This document shows positions 53,701-62,469 of a stretch of 64,000 nucleotides of DNA, in pieces. The number at the start of each line of letters is the position of its first letter. The first letter of the stretch is position 1. This DNA is from Halorientalis regularis (GTDB lineage: Archaea > Halobacteriota > Halobacteria > Halobacteriales > Haloarculaceae): contig NZ_JALJCL010000004.1 in the NCBI RefSeq assembly GCF_023698535.1, positions 240,761-304,760 on the forward strand. Direction: 5' to 3'. The notes under the pieces were generated by a model that was not told where the DNA came from, searched no databases, and saw only the letters and a list, made by a program, of their open reading frames with translations. Made by a program: the position numbers and the translations under genes.

Positions 53701-54714
53701 ATGCGTACTGCAGCGTTCACCGACCTCACCGGCCCGGACGGCGTCTCGATCATCGAGCAATCGACTCCCGAACCCGAGCGCGGGGAGGCGACGGTCGCCG
53801 TCGAGGCGGCCGCGATCAACCGCCACGACCTCTGGATCCTCGACGGCGACTCCGCGATGGTCGACGCGGACGATCTGCCGTTCGTCAGCGGCCTCGACGT
53901 CGCCGGGACCGTCGAAACCGTGGGCGAGGGCGTCACGGGCGTCGCGCCCGGCGACCGCGTCGTTCTCTGCCCGAACGAGACCTGCGGTACCTGCCGCTAC
54001 TGCCGGGAGGGACCGGAGAATCTCTGTGAGAACTTCGCGCTGTTCCACGGCGGACTCGCCGAGACGGCCCGCGTCCGTGCCGACCGCCTCGTCGCGGTCC
54101 CCGACGACCTGGGGCTGGTCGAGGCCGCGGCGCTCCCCACTGCCTACATGACCGCCTACCACATGCTCCGGCGGATCGACGCCGACCCCGGCGACCACAT
54201 CTTCGTCCCGGGCGTGACCGGCGGCGTCGGCGTCGCAGGCGTGCAGCTCGCGGACGCACTCGGGGCACACACCGTCGGCACGTCCTCGTCGCGATCCAAA
54301 CTGGACCGCGTCGAATCGCTCGGCCTCGACCACGCAATCGAGGGTACCGATCCCGAGGGGATCCGGGAGGCAGTCGAAGCGATCGGCCCCGTCGACGGCG
54401 TCCTCAACCATCTCGGTGGCGAGTATACGCAACTCGGTTTCGACGTGTTACGACGCGGCGGCCGGATGGCGGTCTGTGGCCGGACGGCCGGTGGCAGGTC
54501 CGAGATCGACATCCCCGACCTCTTCCTCGGCCACAAACGGGTCATCGGGAGCACGATGGGGACACAGGGCGACCTAGAGCGGATCGTCGATCTCGTCGTC
54601 GAGGGCGCGTTCACCCCGGAGATCGCGGCGACGTATCCGCTCGACGAGACCGGGGCCGCGTTCGCGGCGATGCAGAACCGCGAGCGCGTCGGGAAGCTCG
54701 TCGTCACGCCGTAG
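53701..54714 (+). CDS. Zinc-containing alcohol dehydrogenase-like MDR oxidoreductase
   Basis: 337 residues. Structural-zinc Cys are at about 95, 98, 101 and 109 (CGTCRYC plus ENLC). The Rossmann motif is FVPGVTGGVGVAGVQLADAL. The catalytic-zinc ligands of classic ADHs look absent: AAAINRHDLWILDGD has Asn where Cys is expected, and FVSGLDVAG lacks His. So this is likely a quinone-oxidoreductase-like MDR that kept the structural lobe. NAD(P)-dependent; substrate unknown. Confidence 0.88.
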   Translation: MRTAAFTDLTGPDGVSIIEQSTPEPERGEATVAVEAAAINRHDLWILDGDSAMVDADDLPFVSGLDVAGTVETVGEGVTGVAPGDRVVLCPNETCGTCRYCREGPENLCENFALFHGGLAETARVRADRLVAVPDDLGLVEAAALPTAYMTAYHMLRRIDADPGDHIFVPGVTGGVGVAGVQLADALGAHTVGTSSSRSKLDRVESLGLDHAIEGTDPEGIREAVEAIGPVDGVLNHLGGEYTQLGFDVLRRGGRMAVCGRTAGGRSEIDIPDLFLGHKRVIGSTMGTQGDLERIVDLVVEGAFTPEIAATYPLDETGAAFAAMQNRERVGKLVVTP

Positions 54715-54746
54715 CCCCGCCGACCAGCGAACCTCGGTCGAGCGAG

Positions 54747-55274
54747 TCAGGGACCGGCCTTGCCCCGGCCCAGCAATCGGTCCGCGAGACTGCCCAGTGA
54801 CTTCACCGCGACGTTGACGTACAGGCCGACCAGAAAAGAGAGTCCGGCCGCGTACTGCTGGCTCGACCCGCCACTGGTGAAAGCGGTCCCGGCCACGAAC
54901 AGCAGGTAGACGCCCGCCGCCAGCACCCAGGCTGCCGGGATTCGAAGCGCCATCTCGGCGAGTTCTTCGATCTCGTCGTACTCGTCGTAGGCCTCGACGT
55001 TCGTCATCAGTTTGGTGAACACGTACCCCAGCGCGCCCAGCGACGCGTAGAGGTAGACATACGGCGGAACGATCACCGTCCCCGTGACCGTGAGCCACCC
55101 CTCGACCGGGACCAGGCCCGACGAGAGCGCGACCCCGACGAGCGTCAGCGCCGTGAGCGCACCGATCAGGACCCAGTTCTCCGACGACCACCCGTCGACT
55201 GCCCCGGCCTGCTCCGCCGTGCCCGTACCTGTCCCGGTCTCCGTCTCCGAAGATTGGGCGTCCGCGTTCCCCAT
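54747..55274 (-). CDS. Four-span membrane protein of unknown function
   Basis: 175 residues. A Thr/Glu-rich N-terminus (SSETETGTGTGTAEQAGAV) precedes four hydrophobic helices, including WVLIGALTALTLVGVALSSG and AAWVLAAGVYLLFVAGTAF. A charged loop between the pairs reads NVEAYDEYDEIEELAEMAL. Family not recognised. Confidence 0.75.
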   Translation of the reverse strand: MGNADAQSSETETGTGTGTAEQAGAVDGWSSENWVLIGALTALTLVGVALSSGLVPVEGWLTVTGTVIVPPYVYLYASLGALGYVFTKLMTNVEAYDEYDEIEELAEMALRIPAAWVLAAGVYLLFVAGTAFTSGGSSQQYAAGLSFLVGLYVNVAVKSLGSLADRLLGRGKAGP

Positions 55275-55329
55275 AATCGAACCGACGCAGGGGCTCGAAA
55301 TAAGTGTGGGTGCCAGTGCTCGAACGGTA

Positions 55330-56061
55330 TCAGAGCCGCTGCTCCCACTCCTGGGCCGGCATCGATTCGCCGGTGATGCCGCCCGGATCTTGGCCGAGCA
55401 GGCTCGTGGCGGCGTCGTTCATCACGTCCGGGTCGAGAATCTCCGCGCGTTCGCTCTCGGGCAGGTGGTCCCAGAAGCCTGTCTCGACGCGCCCGCCCGG
55501 ATCGAGCGCGTTGACGTTGATCCCGTGGTCGTCGAGTTCCAGGGCCTGCGTTCGGGTCATCCCCTCCAGCGCCCACTTCGAGGCGACGTACGGGCCCCAC
55601 CGCGCCGACCCACGGCGACCGAGGCCCGACGAGATATTGATCAGGTTCCCGCGACCGGCCTCGATCAGCTCCGGAACGGCGTACTTCGAGAACAGGAAGA
55701 TGCCAGTGACGTTCACGTCCATAATCCGGCGGAAATCCTCGGTGTCGGCCTCGTGGAGGACGCTACCCTCGCCGTACATGTTCAGGAGGCCGATGCCGGC
55801 ATTGTTCACCAGCCCGGTGACCGACCCGTGTTCCTCGGCCGTCGCCTCCACGACGGCCCGGACTGCGTCCTCGTCGGTCACGTCGGCGGGGGCGACGAGT
55901 ATCTCCCCCTCGGCGCTCTCTGCGACTGCCTCCAGCTCCGCTTCGCTGCGTGCGGTCACCGTGACGGCCGCGCCCTCGCGAGCGAACCGTTTCGCCATCG
56001 ACGCGCCGAGTCCGCGGCTCGCGCCGGTCACGATCACCACTTCGTCTTCGAGTGTCGTCAT
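55330..56061 (-). CDS. Short-chain dehydrogenase/reductase
   Basis: 243 residues. VVIVTGASRGLGASMAKRFA, LVNNAGIGLLNMYGEG, and the active site NLINISSGLGRRGSARWGPY with VASKWALEGMTR. A C-terminal dimer region ends GITGESMPAQEWEQRL. Probably a soluble NAD(P)-dependent reductase of the FabG type. No partner gene adjacent. Confidence 0.92.
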   Translation of the reverse strand: MTTLEDEVVIVTGASRGLGASMAKRFAREGAAVTVTARSEAELEAVAESAEGEILVAPADVTDEDAVRAVVEATAEEHGSVTGLVNNAGIGLLNMYGEGSVLHEADTEDFRRIMDVNVTGIFLFSKYAVPELIEAGRGNLINISSGLGRRGSARWGPYVASKWALEGMTRTQALELDDHGINVNALDPGGRVETGFWDHLPESERAEILDPDVMNDAATSLLGQDPGGITGESMPAQEWEQRL

Positions 56062-56084
56062 GGTGCGCGTACGACTGCAACGGC

Positions 56085-56093
56085 CTAAAAAGG
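56085..56093 (-). promoter_or_regulatory. TATA box for the 55330-56061 SDR
   Basis: The minus strand reads CCTTTTTAG about 28 bases before the ATG at 56061. Confidence 0.5.
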
Positions 56094-56127
56094 CAGGCGT
56101 CGCTTCTCCAGCATCCGCGCGAGCCGG

Positions 56128-56563
56128 GCGGGACCGAAGGTCCCGCTGGCAGCCGGCGCTGCGCGCCGGCGTTCACGAGAGCATAGCTCTCGTGAGCCGA
56201 CCAGAACGGGGGGCGTTCTGGTGACGACGAAGCGAGCGCGGTTCACCGAAAGACGGTCCTGCTCGCCTCGCTTCGCTCGGCTGTGCGGGCTGCGACTTTC
56301 GAGTGCTCACGAGAGCAGGGCTCTCGTGGCATCCCGAAAATCGAAGATTTCCGAGGACCCCCGCTCGTTCCCTGCGGTCACTCGCGGGAACACTCGGCGC
56401 GAGGCGAAGCCGAGCGCCGAGGTATTCTCATACCAAATTTTTGCGACGAGTGGTTCGAGAGAGCGAAGCTCTCTCGTCATGTCGACAGAAGTCGATGACT
56501 TCTGGCTGCTAACAAGAACGCGAAGCGTTCTGGTAATGCCGAAAGAGCGCAGGGCGCTCTTTC
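56128..56563. repeat. Array of about ten triloop palindromes in the 518-base gap
   Basis: The 56062-56579 gap contains no gene but a run of short palindromes, mostly perfect with three-base loops: 56128-56146 (GCGGGACC-GAA), 56152-56170 (GCCGGCGC-TGC), 56173-56195 (TCACGAGAGC-ATA), 56308-56328 (CACGAGAGC-AGG), 56457-56475 (GAGAGAGC-GAA), 56486-56504 (CAGAAGTC-GAT), 56515-56531 (AGAACGC-GAA) and 56541-56563 (GAAAGAGCGC-AGG). Others have longer loops (56201-56221, 56393-56421). Stems of 7-10 bases all differ except the pair sharing CACGAGAGC. The T-poor end at 56570-56580 abuts the next gene's stop. Confidence 0.85.
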
Positions 56564-56579
56564 GTAGCAAAGTAAAAAT

Positions 56580-57983
56580 TTAGTCGTCCAGAATCTTCTC
56601 CGCCAGAATCGGGACGAACGTGCCGATGTCGGTGACCATCCCGACGGCCTGCGCGCTCCCGCGGTCGAGCAACTGCGTCACGGTCGCGGGGTCGATGTCG
56701 ACACAGACGACCCGGGTCGTCGAGGGCAGGCAGTTCCCGACGGCGACGGAGTGGAGCAGGGTCGAGAGCATCAGCACCATGTCGGCCTCGTGGGCCTGCT
56801 CGCGGATGGCGTTCTGGGCCTCGACGGCGTCGGTGATGGTGTCCGGCAGGGGACCGTCGTCGCGGATCGACCCCGCCAGCACGAACGGGCGGTCGTTGTC
56901 GACGCACTCGTACATGACGCCGGACTCGATAGTTCCGGACTCGACGGCCGCCTCGATGCCGTCCTCGCGGATCACCTCGGAGATGGTGTAGATGTGGTGT
57001 TTGTGTCCCTTCCGTGGGTGGTCGAGACTCTCGGTGTCCATCCCCAGCGAGGTGCCGTAGAGGTCACGCTCGATGTCGTGGACGGCGAACCCGTTGCCCG
57101 CGGAGATCATGTCGATGTACCCTTCCCGGACCAGGCGGGCGAGGTCCTCCCGTGCGCCGGAGTGGATCAGCGCGGGGCCACAGACGGCCAGCACCGTCCC
57201 GCCCTCGCTTTTGACCTCCTCGACGGCCTCGGCGATGTTGGCGATGGTCGTCTCCGAGGGTCGCTCGGAGGAGACGCCGCCCTGCATGAACCCGAAGGCT
57301 CCCTCCGAGCCGCGGGGGCGCTCGGGCGGGCTGACGCGGATGCCGGCCTCGCCGGTGACGATCAGGTCGCCCGCCTCGACGGCGTTGAGGACCTTGGTGT
57401 CGGCGTAGGGATTCTCCCCGTCTCGCGGTTCGCTCTGCTCACCGTCTTCTCGCGGGCTTTGCCCGCTCGAATGGTCCGCGGAATGGTTCGAAAATTCTCC
57501 ACGGGAATTTTCGTCATCACGAGAGACGGCGTCACCGTCTCTCGAACGACTTCGTTCCGCGCTACTCGACCGTTCGGAGGCGCTTCGCGCCTCCCCGTCC
57601 TCCACGACAACCGCACAGTCCATCTCGATGTCCTCGACGTCGATCCACTCGCCGTCGTAGCGGATCTCCGTGGGGTGGTTCGTCGTCGAGTAGAAGCCCT
57701 CGGGGACGACCTGGTCGGCCGGGGCGGGTTCGAGGGTGGCGTCGTTCGGGTCGGCGGGGTTGGCCCCGTTCTGGTGGAGTTCGTGGACGATGGACTGGAG
57801 TAGCGCCTCGTCCTCGGCGCTCACCAGCAGTTTCGCGTAGGAGCGTTCGTCCTTGTGGCGGCCGATGTCGAACTCCTCGACCTCGAAGGACCCGCCCATG
57901 TCCATGATGATGCCGAAACAGGTCTGCATCATCCCCGAGTCGATGATGTGTCCCTGCAACTCGACTTCACGGGAGACGGTCAT
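56580..57983 (-). CDS. TIGR00300 protein (archaeal ornithine cyclodeaminase-type) with palindrome-encoded insert
   Basis: 467 residues. The N-terminal ~125 are the LOR/SDH conserved domain (TVSREVELQGHIIDSGMMQ, FEVEEFDIGRHKDERSYAKL). The Rossmann-like catalytic part follows from ~195 (GTVLAVCGPALIHSGAREDL, GYIDMISAGNGFAVHDIERD, SLGMDTESLDHPRKGHKHH, VGMVTDIGTFVPILAEKIL). The family enzyme characterised in Methanococcus converts ornithine to proline and ammonia. Residues ~131-191 are an extra Ser/Arg/Asp/Glu-rich stretch (RSASERSSSAERSRSRDG to DGEQSEPRDG) encoded by DNA full of palindromes, discussed separately. The rest looks intact, so the protein is probably functional. Confidence 0.85.
   Translation of the reverse strand: MTVSREVELQGHIIDSGMMQTCFGIIMDMGGSFEVEEFDIGRHKDERSYAKLLVSAEDEALLQSIVHELHQNGANPADPNDATLEPAPADQVVPEGFYSTTNHPTEIRYDGEWIDVEDIEMDCAVVVEDGEARSASERSSSAERSRSRDGDAVSRDDENSRGEFSNHSADHSSGQSPREDGEQSEPRDGENPYADTKVLNAVEAGDLIVTGEAGIRVSPPERPRGSEGAFGFMQGGVSSERPSETTIANIAEAVEEVKSEGGTVLAVCGPALIHSGAREDLARLVREGYIDMISAGNGFAVHDIERDLYGTSLGMDTESLDHPRKGHKHHIYTISEVIREDGIEAAVESGTIESGVMYECVDNDRPFVLAGSIRDDGPLPDTITDAVEAQNAIREQAHEADMVLMLSTLLHSVAVGNCLPSTTRVVCVDIDPATVTQLLDRGSAQAVGMVTDIGTFVPILAEKILDD
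57411..57593 (-). repeat. Palindromic insert inside the TIGR00300 coding region
   Basis: Five palindromes: 57452-57466 (GCGGGC-TTT-GCCCGC), 57489-57513 (CGAAAATTC with a seven-base loop), 57521-57543 (GAGAGACGG with a five-base loop), 57544-57557 (GAACGA-CT-TCGTTC) and 57576-57594 (GGAGGCGC-TTC-GCGCCTCC). They match the intergenic arrays in style and are read through in frame, adding a disordered low-complexity segment between the two domains. Confidence 0.75.
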
Positions 57984-58039
57984 GGTCGAGCAATGGATAC
58001 CCGGTCATAAGTCGGCTACGTGTCCGCAGTTGTCCGGAC

Positions 58040-58432
58040 TCACCCCTCGCTCTCGACCCGTCGGCTCACGTCCCAGTCGACGCCGTCGGCGCTGTCCCGG
58101 AGCCGGTCGAAGAACTGTCGGAGCCCGCCCGACTCCGTGGCGGGTAGTACGTGCAACCGGACCCGCGAGTTCCGGACGCTCACCCGGAACACGTCGCCGG
58201 TCGCCTCGTCGTGGACCAGATACAGGGGCATCGGCAGGTCGAACCAGTCGCCGTAGGTGTACCCCTCGCCGTCGAGGACGCCCTCGACGACCCGCCGGAG
58301 CCACGCGTCCTCGCGCTCGGGCACCGGCGCGAGCGAGAACGTCGTCCCGCCCTCGTACTCGACGCCACCACCCCGCGGATAGCGCCGCTCCGGCCGACTC
58401 GGGATGGCGAAGGGGTCGTCGTCGACTGTCAT
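58040..58432 (-). CDS. Haloarchaeal protein of unknown function, 130 residues
   Basis: Begins MTVDDDPFAIPSRPERRYPR. It is beta-rich in the middle: VEYEGGTTFSLAPVPERED, GDWFDLPMPLYLVHDEAT, GDVFRVSVRNSRVRLHVLPA, then a C-terminal helix GGLRQFFDRLRDSADGVDW. No known motif or membrane segment. It lies between the TIGR00300 gene (divergent promoter side) and the large kinase, on the same strand. Confidence 0.75.
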   Translation of the reverse strand: MTVDDDPFAIPSRPERRYPRGGGVEYEGGTTFSLAPVPEREDAWLRRVVEGVLDGEGYTYGDWFDLPMPLYLVHDEATGDVFRVSVRNSRVRLHVLPATESGGLRQFFDRLRDSADGVDWDVSRRVESEG

Positions 58433-58521
58433 GCCGCGCTCGGCTCTCCCTACGGCGTCTTCCGTTTTAAGTGCGTGGCTGGACTGGCAGTGTAGTCGTC
58501 GGTCGACTGGCGGACGCCGGT

Positions 58522-61029
58522 CTATGTGATGTCGGCTCGATCAGGGTTGCTGTCGACGGGCGGGCGAGCCTTGTCGAGGACGAGGCGGACGACGCTGCCG
58601 CCCTCTTCGGGGGCCTCGAAGACGACCTCGCCGCCGGAGTCGCGGGTGATCCAGGTGACCAGCCACAGCCCGAGGCCGCTGGCGTGATCCAGCGGCGTCT
58701 CGCTCCCCTTTCCGACGATGCGTCGCTCCTTCTCGGGGATGCCCGGACCGTCGTCGGCGACGGTCACGGTGACGGCGTCCCCGGTGGTCGAGAGCGACAC
58801 CTGGATCCGGGCCTCGTCTGTGTGTTCGATGCTGTTCTCGATGAGGTTCTCGACGGCCGTGTCGATCAGTGGCGTCGCCTCGACCCAGGCGTGGGCGGGC
58901 AGGTCCGTCTCGAAGGTCGCCTCGGGGTACTCATCGCGGAATCGCTCGACCTGCGTCGCCAGCAACTCCCCCAGGTCGATGGGCTTGCGCGTCTGCTCGT
59001 GGTTGGCCAGCGTCTGCTCGATCTCGCGGGCCTTCTCGCTCAGGCTGTTGATCTGCTCGGCCCGGTCGACGATGGTGTCGAGTTTCTCCTGTGTCTGCTG
59101 GTCCGAGACGGCCCGCGCGACGAGTTCCGCGTTGGCCATGATGACGTGCATACTGTTGCGCAGGTCGTGCCGGAGCGCCCGGTTGAGGACGGTCAGTCGG
59201 CGCTCCCGTTCCTGGCGGTCGGTCACGTCACGGAGGACGCCGACCGAGCCCCGGAACTCGCCGTTCTCGTCGGTCAGGAGCGCGACGTGGTTCTCGCTCG
59301 GGATCGGGTCGCAGTCGACCGGTTGCAGGTCCATCTCGTAGATCCCCTTCCCCCGTTCGCCGGTGAGCAGGTCACGGATGAGGTCCTGGCCGCGCTCGAT
59401 GTCGCGCTCGTCCATGCAGACCGAGACGTGAGTGCCGACGAGTTCGTCTTCCGGCAGGCCGACCACCTCGCAGGCCGTGTCGTTGAGTGCGACGAACCGT
59501 CCGTCTTCGTCGACGGCGTAGACGCTGTCGGGGACCGCGTTGAGCATCTCCTCGTACAGTTCCAGTTCACGCTCGCGCTCCTTGCGGTCGCCGATGGCCC
59601 GGATGATGGCCATCTCACCCCGCTCGCCCTGGTACTGGACGAACGTCGTGCTGACTTCCACGGGCACCCGCTCGCCGTCGAGCGTCTCCAGTTCGATCTC
59701 GTAGCGGCCGGTCTCGCTCTCCTGGTCGAGGCGGCGCTCGTAGTTGCCTCGAACGATGTCGTGGTCCTCCGGGGCGATCAGGTCGAACACGTTGGTCCCC
59801 TCGATCTCGGCGCGGGTGCCACCGACCAGCGTCGCCATCTGTTCGTTCACGAACTGGAGGCGCCCCTTCCGTGTGATCGCGATGCCGTCGTTGGCCTCGG
59901 TCAACAGCGTCGAGTAGAGCTGTTCCTGTTCTTTCCGGTCGGAGATATCCCGGACGATCCCCGCGGTCCCGCGGAACGCCCCGTCGTCGTCTGTCAGCAC
60001 GGCGATATGGACCTCACACGGGATCGTCTCGCCGTCCCGCCCCGGGAGGTCCATCTCGAAGGTCGCACTGTCCCGATCGGGATCGGAACGCAGATTGGCG
60101 ACGATCTCTCGGGCCCGGCGTATGGCCGCCTCGGGCAACACGTCGGCCGGATTCTCGCCGATCAACTCCTCGGACGCGAACCCGGTCCGGGACTCGTGGG
60201 CCTCGTTGGCGAACGCGAACCGGCCGTCTTCGTCGAGCGCGAACACCAGGTCGTCGACGGCCTCGACGATGGTCTCGTACATCCGGAGGTCCCGCTCGCG
60301 CTCCTCGCGCTCGGTCACGTCCCGGATGCTGATCACCGTGCCACCGACCGCGGGGTCGTCGATGAAGCTCTGGCCCCTGCTCTCGACCCAGCGGTACCCG
60401 CCGTCGGCGTGTTCGGCGCGATAGGTCGCGTCGACGGTCTCGTCGGGGTTCGCAAGACTGCTCGCGAGCGCGTCGAGTACGTCGTCGCAGTCCTCGGGGT
60501 GGATGAGTTCGGTGCCGCGCCGGCCGACCAGTTCCGAGGGCGCGTATCCCAGAATCCGCTCGATGCTGGGGCTGATGTACCGGATCGTCGCGTCGGGGTC
60601 GATGATCGCGGTGGCGTCGCTGGCCTGTTCGACCATCTTCCGGTAGCGCCGCTGTTCGGTGCTGATCGTCTCGATTGCCGCGAGGACCCGCTCCCAGAGA
60701 TCGGCGGCGTCGGTGATCGTCCCGGCCGGCACGTACTCGTCCACGCCCGCCGAGACCGCTTCCCGGGCCAGGGCGTCGCTGCCCGATCCGGGCACGAGGA
60801 CGAACGCCACGTCGTCGAACTGTCGTCTGACGGTCCGACAGAGATCGACACCCGTTCCGTCGGCCAGCTCCGCCTCGCTGACGACACAGACCACGTCACC
60901 GAGTCGGCTGGTCGCGTCCGTCACCGTCTCGACGCGCTCGACGGTCGTGGCGTCGGCACTCTCCTCCTGCAACGACGACGCCTGGGCGCTGTCGGTCCCG
61001 ACGTACAGCACCACCCGACCGGCCTTCAT
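58522..61029 (-). CDS. Multi-PAS sensor histidine kinase with degenerate receiver
   Basis: 835 residues, no membrane segment. Residues ~1-110 look like a receiver whose phosphoacceptor site is replaced (VVCVVSEAELADGTGVDLC). Four PAS/PAC units follow at ~125-245 (IIDPDATIRYISPSIERIL), 250-370, 372-490 and 495-615. The HisKA motif is VLNRALRHDLRNSMHVIMA; the ATPase has NLIENSIEHTDEARIQV, VADDGPGIPEKERRIVGKG and GLGLWLVTWITRDSGG. Cytoplasmic redox, light or ligand sensing is possible; no regulator is adjacent. Confidence 0.93.
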   Translation of the reverse strand: MKAGRVVLYVGTDSAQASSLQEESADATTVERVETVTDATSRLGDVVCVVSEAELADGTGVDLCRTVRRQFDDVAFVLVPGSGSDALAREAVSAGVDEYVPAGTITDAADLWERVLAAIETISTEQRRYRKMVEQASDATAIIDPDATIRYISPSIERILGYAPSELVGRRGTELIHPEDCDDVLDALASSLANPDETVDATYRAEHADGGYRWVESRGQSFIDDPAVGGTVISIRDVTEREERERDLRMYETIVEAVDDLVFALDEDGRFAFANEAHESRTGFASEELIGENPADVLPEAAIRRAREIVANLRSDPDRDSATFEMDLPGRDGETIPCEVHIAVLTDDDGAFRGTAGIVRDISDRKEQEQLYSTLLTEANDGIAITRKGRLQFVNEQMATLVGGTRAEIEGTNVFDLIAPEDHDIVRGNYERRLDQESETGRYEIELETLDGERVPVEVSTTFVQYQGERGEMAIIRAIGDRKERERELELYEEMLNAVPDSVYAVDEDGRFVALNDTACEVVGLPEDELVGTHVSVCMDERDIERGQDLIRDLLTGERGKGIYEMDLQPVDCDPIPSENHVALLTDENGEFRGSVGVLRDVTDRQERERRLTVLNRALRHDLRNSMHVIMANAELVARAVSDQQTQEKLDTIVDRAEQINSLSEKAREIEQTLANHEQTRKPIDLGELLATQVERFRDEYPEATFETDLPAHAWVEATPLIDTAVENLIENSIEHTDEARIQVSLSTTGDAVTVTVADDGPGIPEKERRIVGKGSETPLDHASGLGLWLVTWITRDSGGEVVFEAPEEGGSVVRLVLDKARPPVDSNPDRADIT

Positions 61030-61125
61030 GCGATGTCACCACATATCGGAGTTGCGCACAAAAACCTGTGGCCGAGTTCGTCTCCCGAGGGCCGCTACCG
61101 GTCGATCACGGGAAGGCGGGCTCGT

Positions 61126-61641
61126 CTACTCGAAGAGTTCCTCGTGACGCTGGGCCAGATTCGTGTAGTCGCCGGAGCTGTACGTCTCGAAGACGACGTT
61201 GGGGTCGATGGTCGTCTCCGAGAGCGGTGTCACCGACGCGGGCATCCCGCGGACGAACGAGTTGGCCGGGACCTCGTACCCCTCGGGAACCACGGTCCCC
61301 GAGGCGACGATGCTCCCCTCGCCGATGACCGACTCCGTCACCGTCGAGTTGAACCCGACCAGTGCGCCGTCCTCGACGGCCGTGTCGTTCAGCACTGCCC
61401 CGTGACCGACCATCACCTGCTCGCCGACCGTCGAGGCGTGGAGCACGGCGTTGTCGCCGACGTGGGACTGCGTACCGACCCGAACCGGTTCCACGTCACC
61501 ACGCAGGACGACGCCGGGCCAGACGCTGGCGTCGGCCGCGACCACCACGTCCCCGACGACCGTCGCCTCGCGGCTGACACGGGCCCGCTCGTCGATCGCC
61601 GGTCGCTCCCCCTCGAACGCGTACTGGCGACTGTCTGCCAT
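61126..61641 (-). CDS. Gamma-carbonic-anhydrase-like hexapeptide-repeat protein
   Basis: 171 residues of left-handed beta-helix hexapeptides (ATVVGDVVVAADASVWPGVV). The three metal-binding His are in place as SHVGDNAVLHAS and VMVGHGAVL, with the conserved VLRGDVEPVRVGTQ arm. Family members include Cam-type carbonic anhydrases and many inactive or acyltransferase-like relatives. Trimeric and cytoplasmic. Confidence 0.9.
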   Translation of the reverse strand: MADSRQYAFEGERPAIDERARVSREATVVGDVVVAADASVWPGVVLRGDVEPVRVGTQSHVGDNAVLHASTVGEQVMVGHGAVLNDTAVEDGALVGFNSTVTESVIGEGSIVASGTVVPEGYEVPANSFVRGMPASVTPLSETTIDPNVVFETYSSGDYTNLAQRHEELFE

Positions 61642-61660
61642 GGTATGACACTCGGCCCCG

Positions 61661-61670
61661 TTCTATAAAT
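61661..61670 (-). promoter_or_regulatory. TATA box for the gamma-CA gene
   Basis: The minus strand reads ATTTATAGAA about 25 bases before the ATG at 61641. Confidence 0.55.
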
Positions 61671-61735
61671 TCGCGGCGGCGGCCGATCGGCCGAGACCGG
61701 GAGCGGTAAATGCGCGGGGGGAAAACCCCCGGCCG

Positions 61736-62455
61736 ATGAAACTCGCACGTGCCGACACACCCGACGGTGTGGTCGAAGGCGAATACGTCGACGGCGTGAT
61801 CGAGACCGACGACGCGACCTACGGAGTAGGCGACGAGGCGACCCTGCTCGCCCCCTGTGATCCCGACGCGCTGTTCTGTGTCGGGCGGAACTTCGGCGAG
61901 AAGGTCGATCAGATGGACTACGACATCCCCGACGTGCCGGACTGGTTCATCAAGCCACCCCACAGTCTCCACCCACCCGAACAGCCCATCCCCTATCCCG
62001 AGTGGACCGCGGAACTGACCTACGCGGGCGAACTCGCGGCCGTGATCGACGAGTCCTGTCACGACATCGACGAGGACGAGGTCGACGACGTGCTCCGCGG
62101 GTACACCATCCTCAACGACATGGACGCGCTCGACCAGGAGCGTCGGACGGCACGGAAAGCCTTCGACGGCTCCGGCCCGCTGGGGCCGTGGATCGAGACC
62201 GACTACGAACCCGTGGGCAAGGAGATGGAGACGCATATCAACGGCGAGCGACGCCAGCACGACACCACCGAGAACATGTTCAACAAGCCCCGCGAGACCG
62301 TCGCCTTCCTCAGCGAGCGGTACACCTTCCGCCCGGGCGACGTGATCTCTTTCGGCTCGCCCGCCAATCCCGGCCTGGTCGAACCCGGCGACGAGATCGA
62401 GATCCGCTACGAGGGCATCGGCACCCTCCGGAACAGTATCGGCGAGCCACAGTAG
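61736..62455 (+). CDS. Fumarylacetoacetate hydrolase-family protein
   Basis: 239 residues. FCVGRNFGEKVDQMDYDIPD and PDWFIKPPHSLHPPEQPI open the FAH core. The metal site is built around LTYAGELAAVIDE and YTILNDMDALDQE, and GDVISFGSPANPGLVEPGDE is the conserved C-terminal loop. FAH enzymes cleave or decarboxylate 2-oxo acids in aromatic catabolism. The aligned Glu-x-Glu pair (usually VELA) here reads GELA, so activity is likely but substrate unknown. Confidence 0.9.
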   Translation: MKLARADTPDGVVEGEYVDGVIETDDATYGVGDEATLLAPCDPDALFCVGRNFGEKVDQMDYDIPDVPDWFIKPPHSLHPPEQPIPYPEWTAELTYAGELAAVIDESCHDIDEDEVDDVLRGYTILNDMDALDQERRTARKAFDGSGPLGPWIETDYEPVGKEMETHINGERRQHDTTENMFNKPRETVAFLSERYTFRPGDVISFGSPANPGLVEPGDEIEIRYEGIGTLRNSIGEPQ

Positions 62456-62469
62456 CGGCGCCAGCCGAT

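Noticed and set aside
58471..61668. Open frame of over 1000 codons on the plus strand across the PAS kinase and gamma-CA genes
   Set aside because: The opposite strand encodes clear HisKA/HATPase and hexapeptide-repeat proteins; the plus frame has no recognisable domain.
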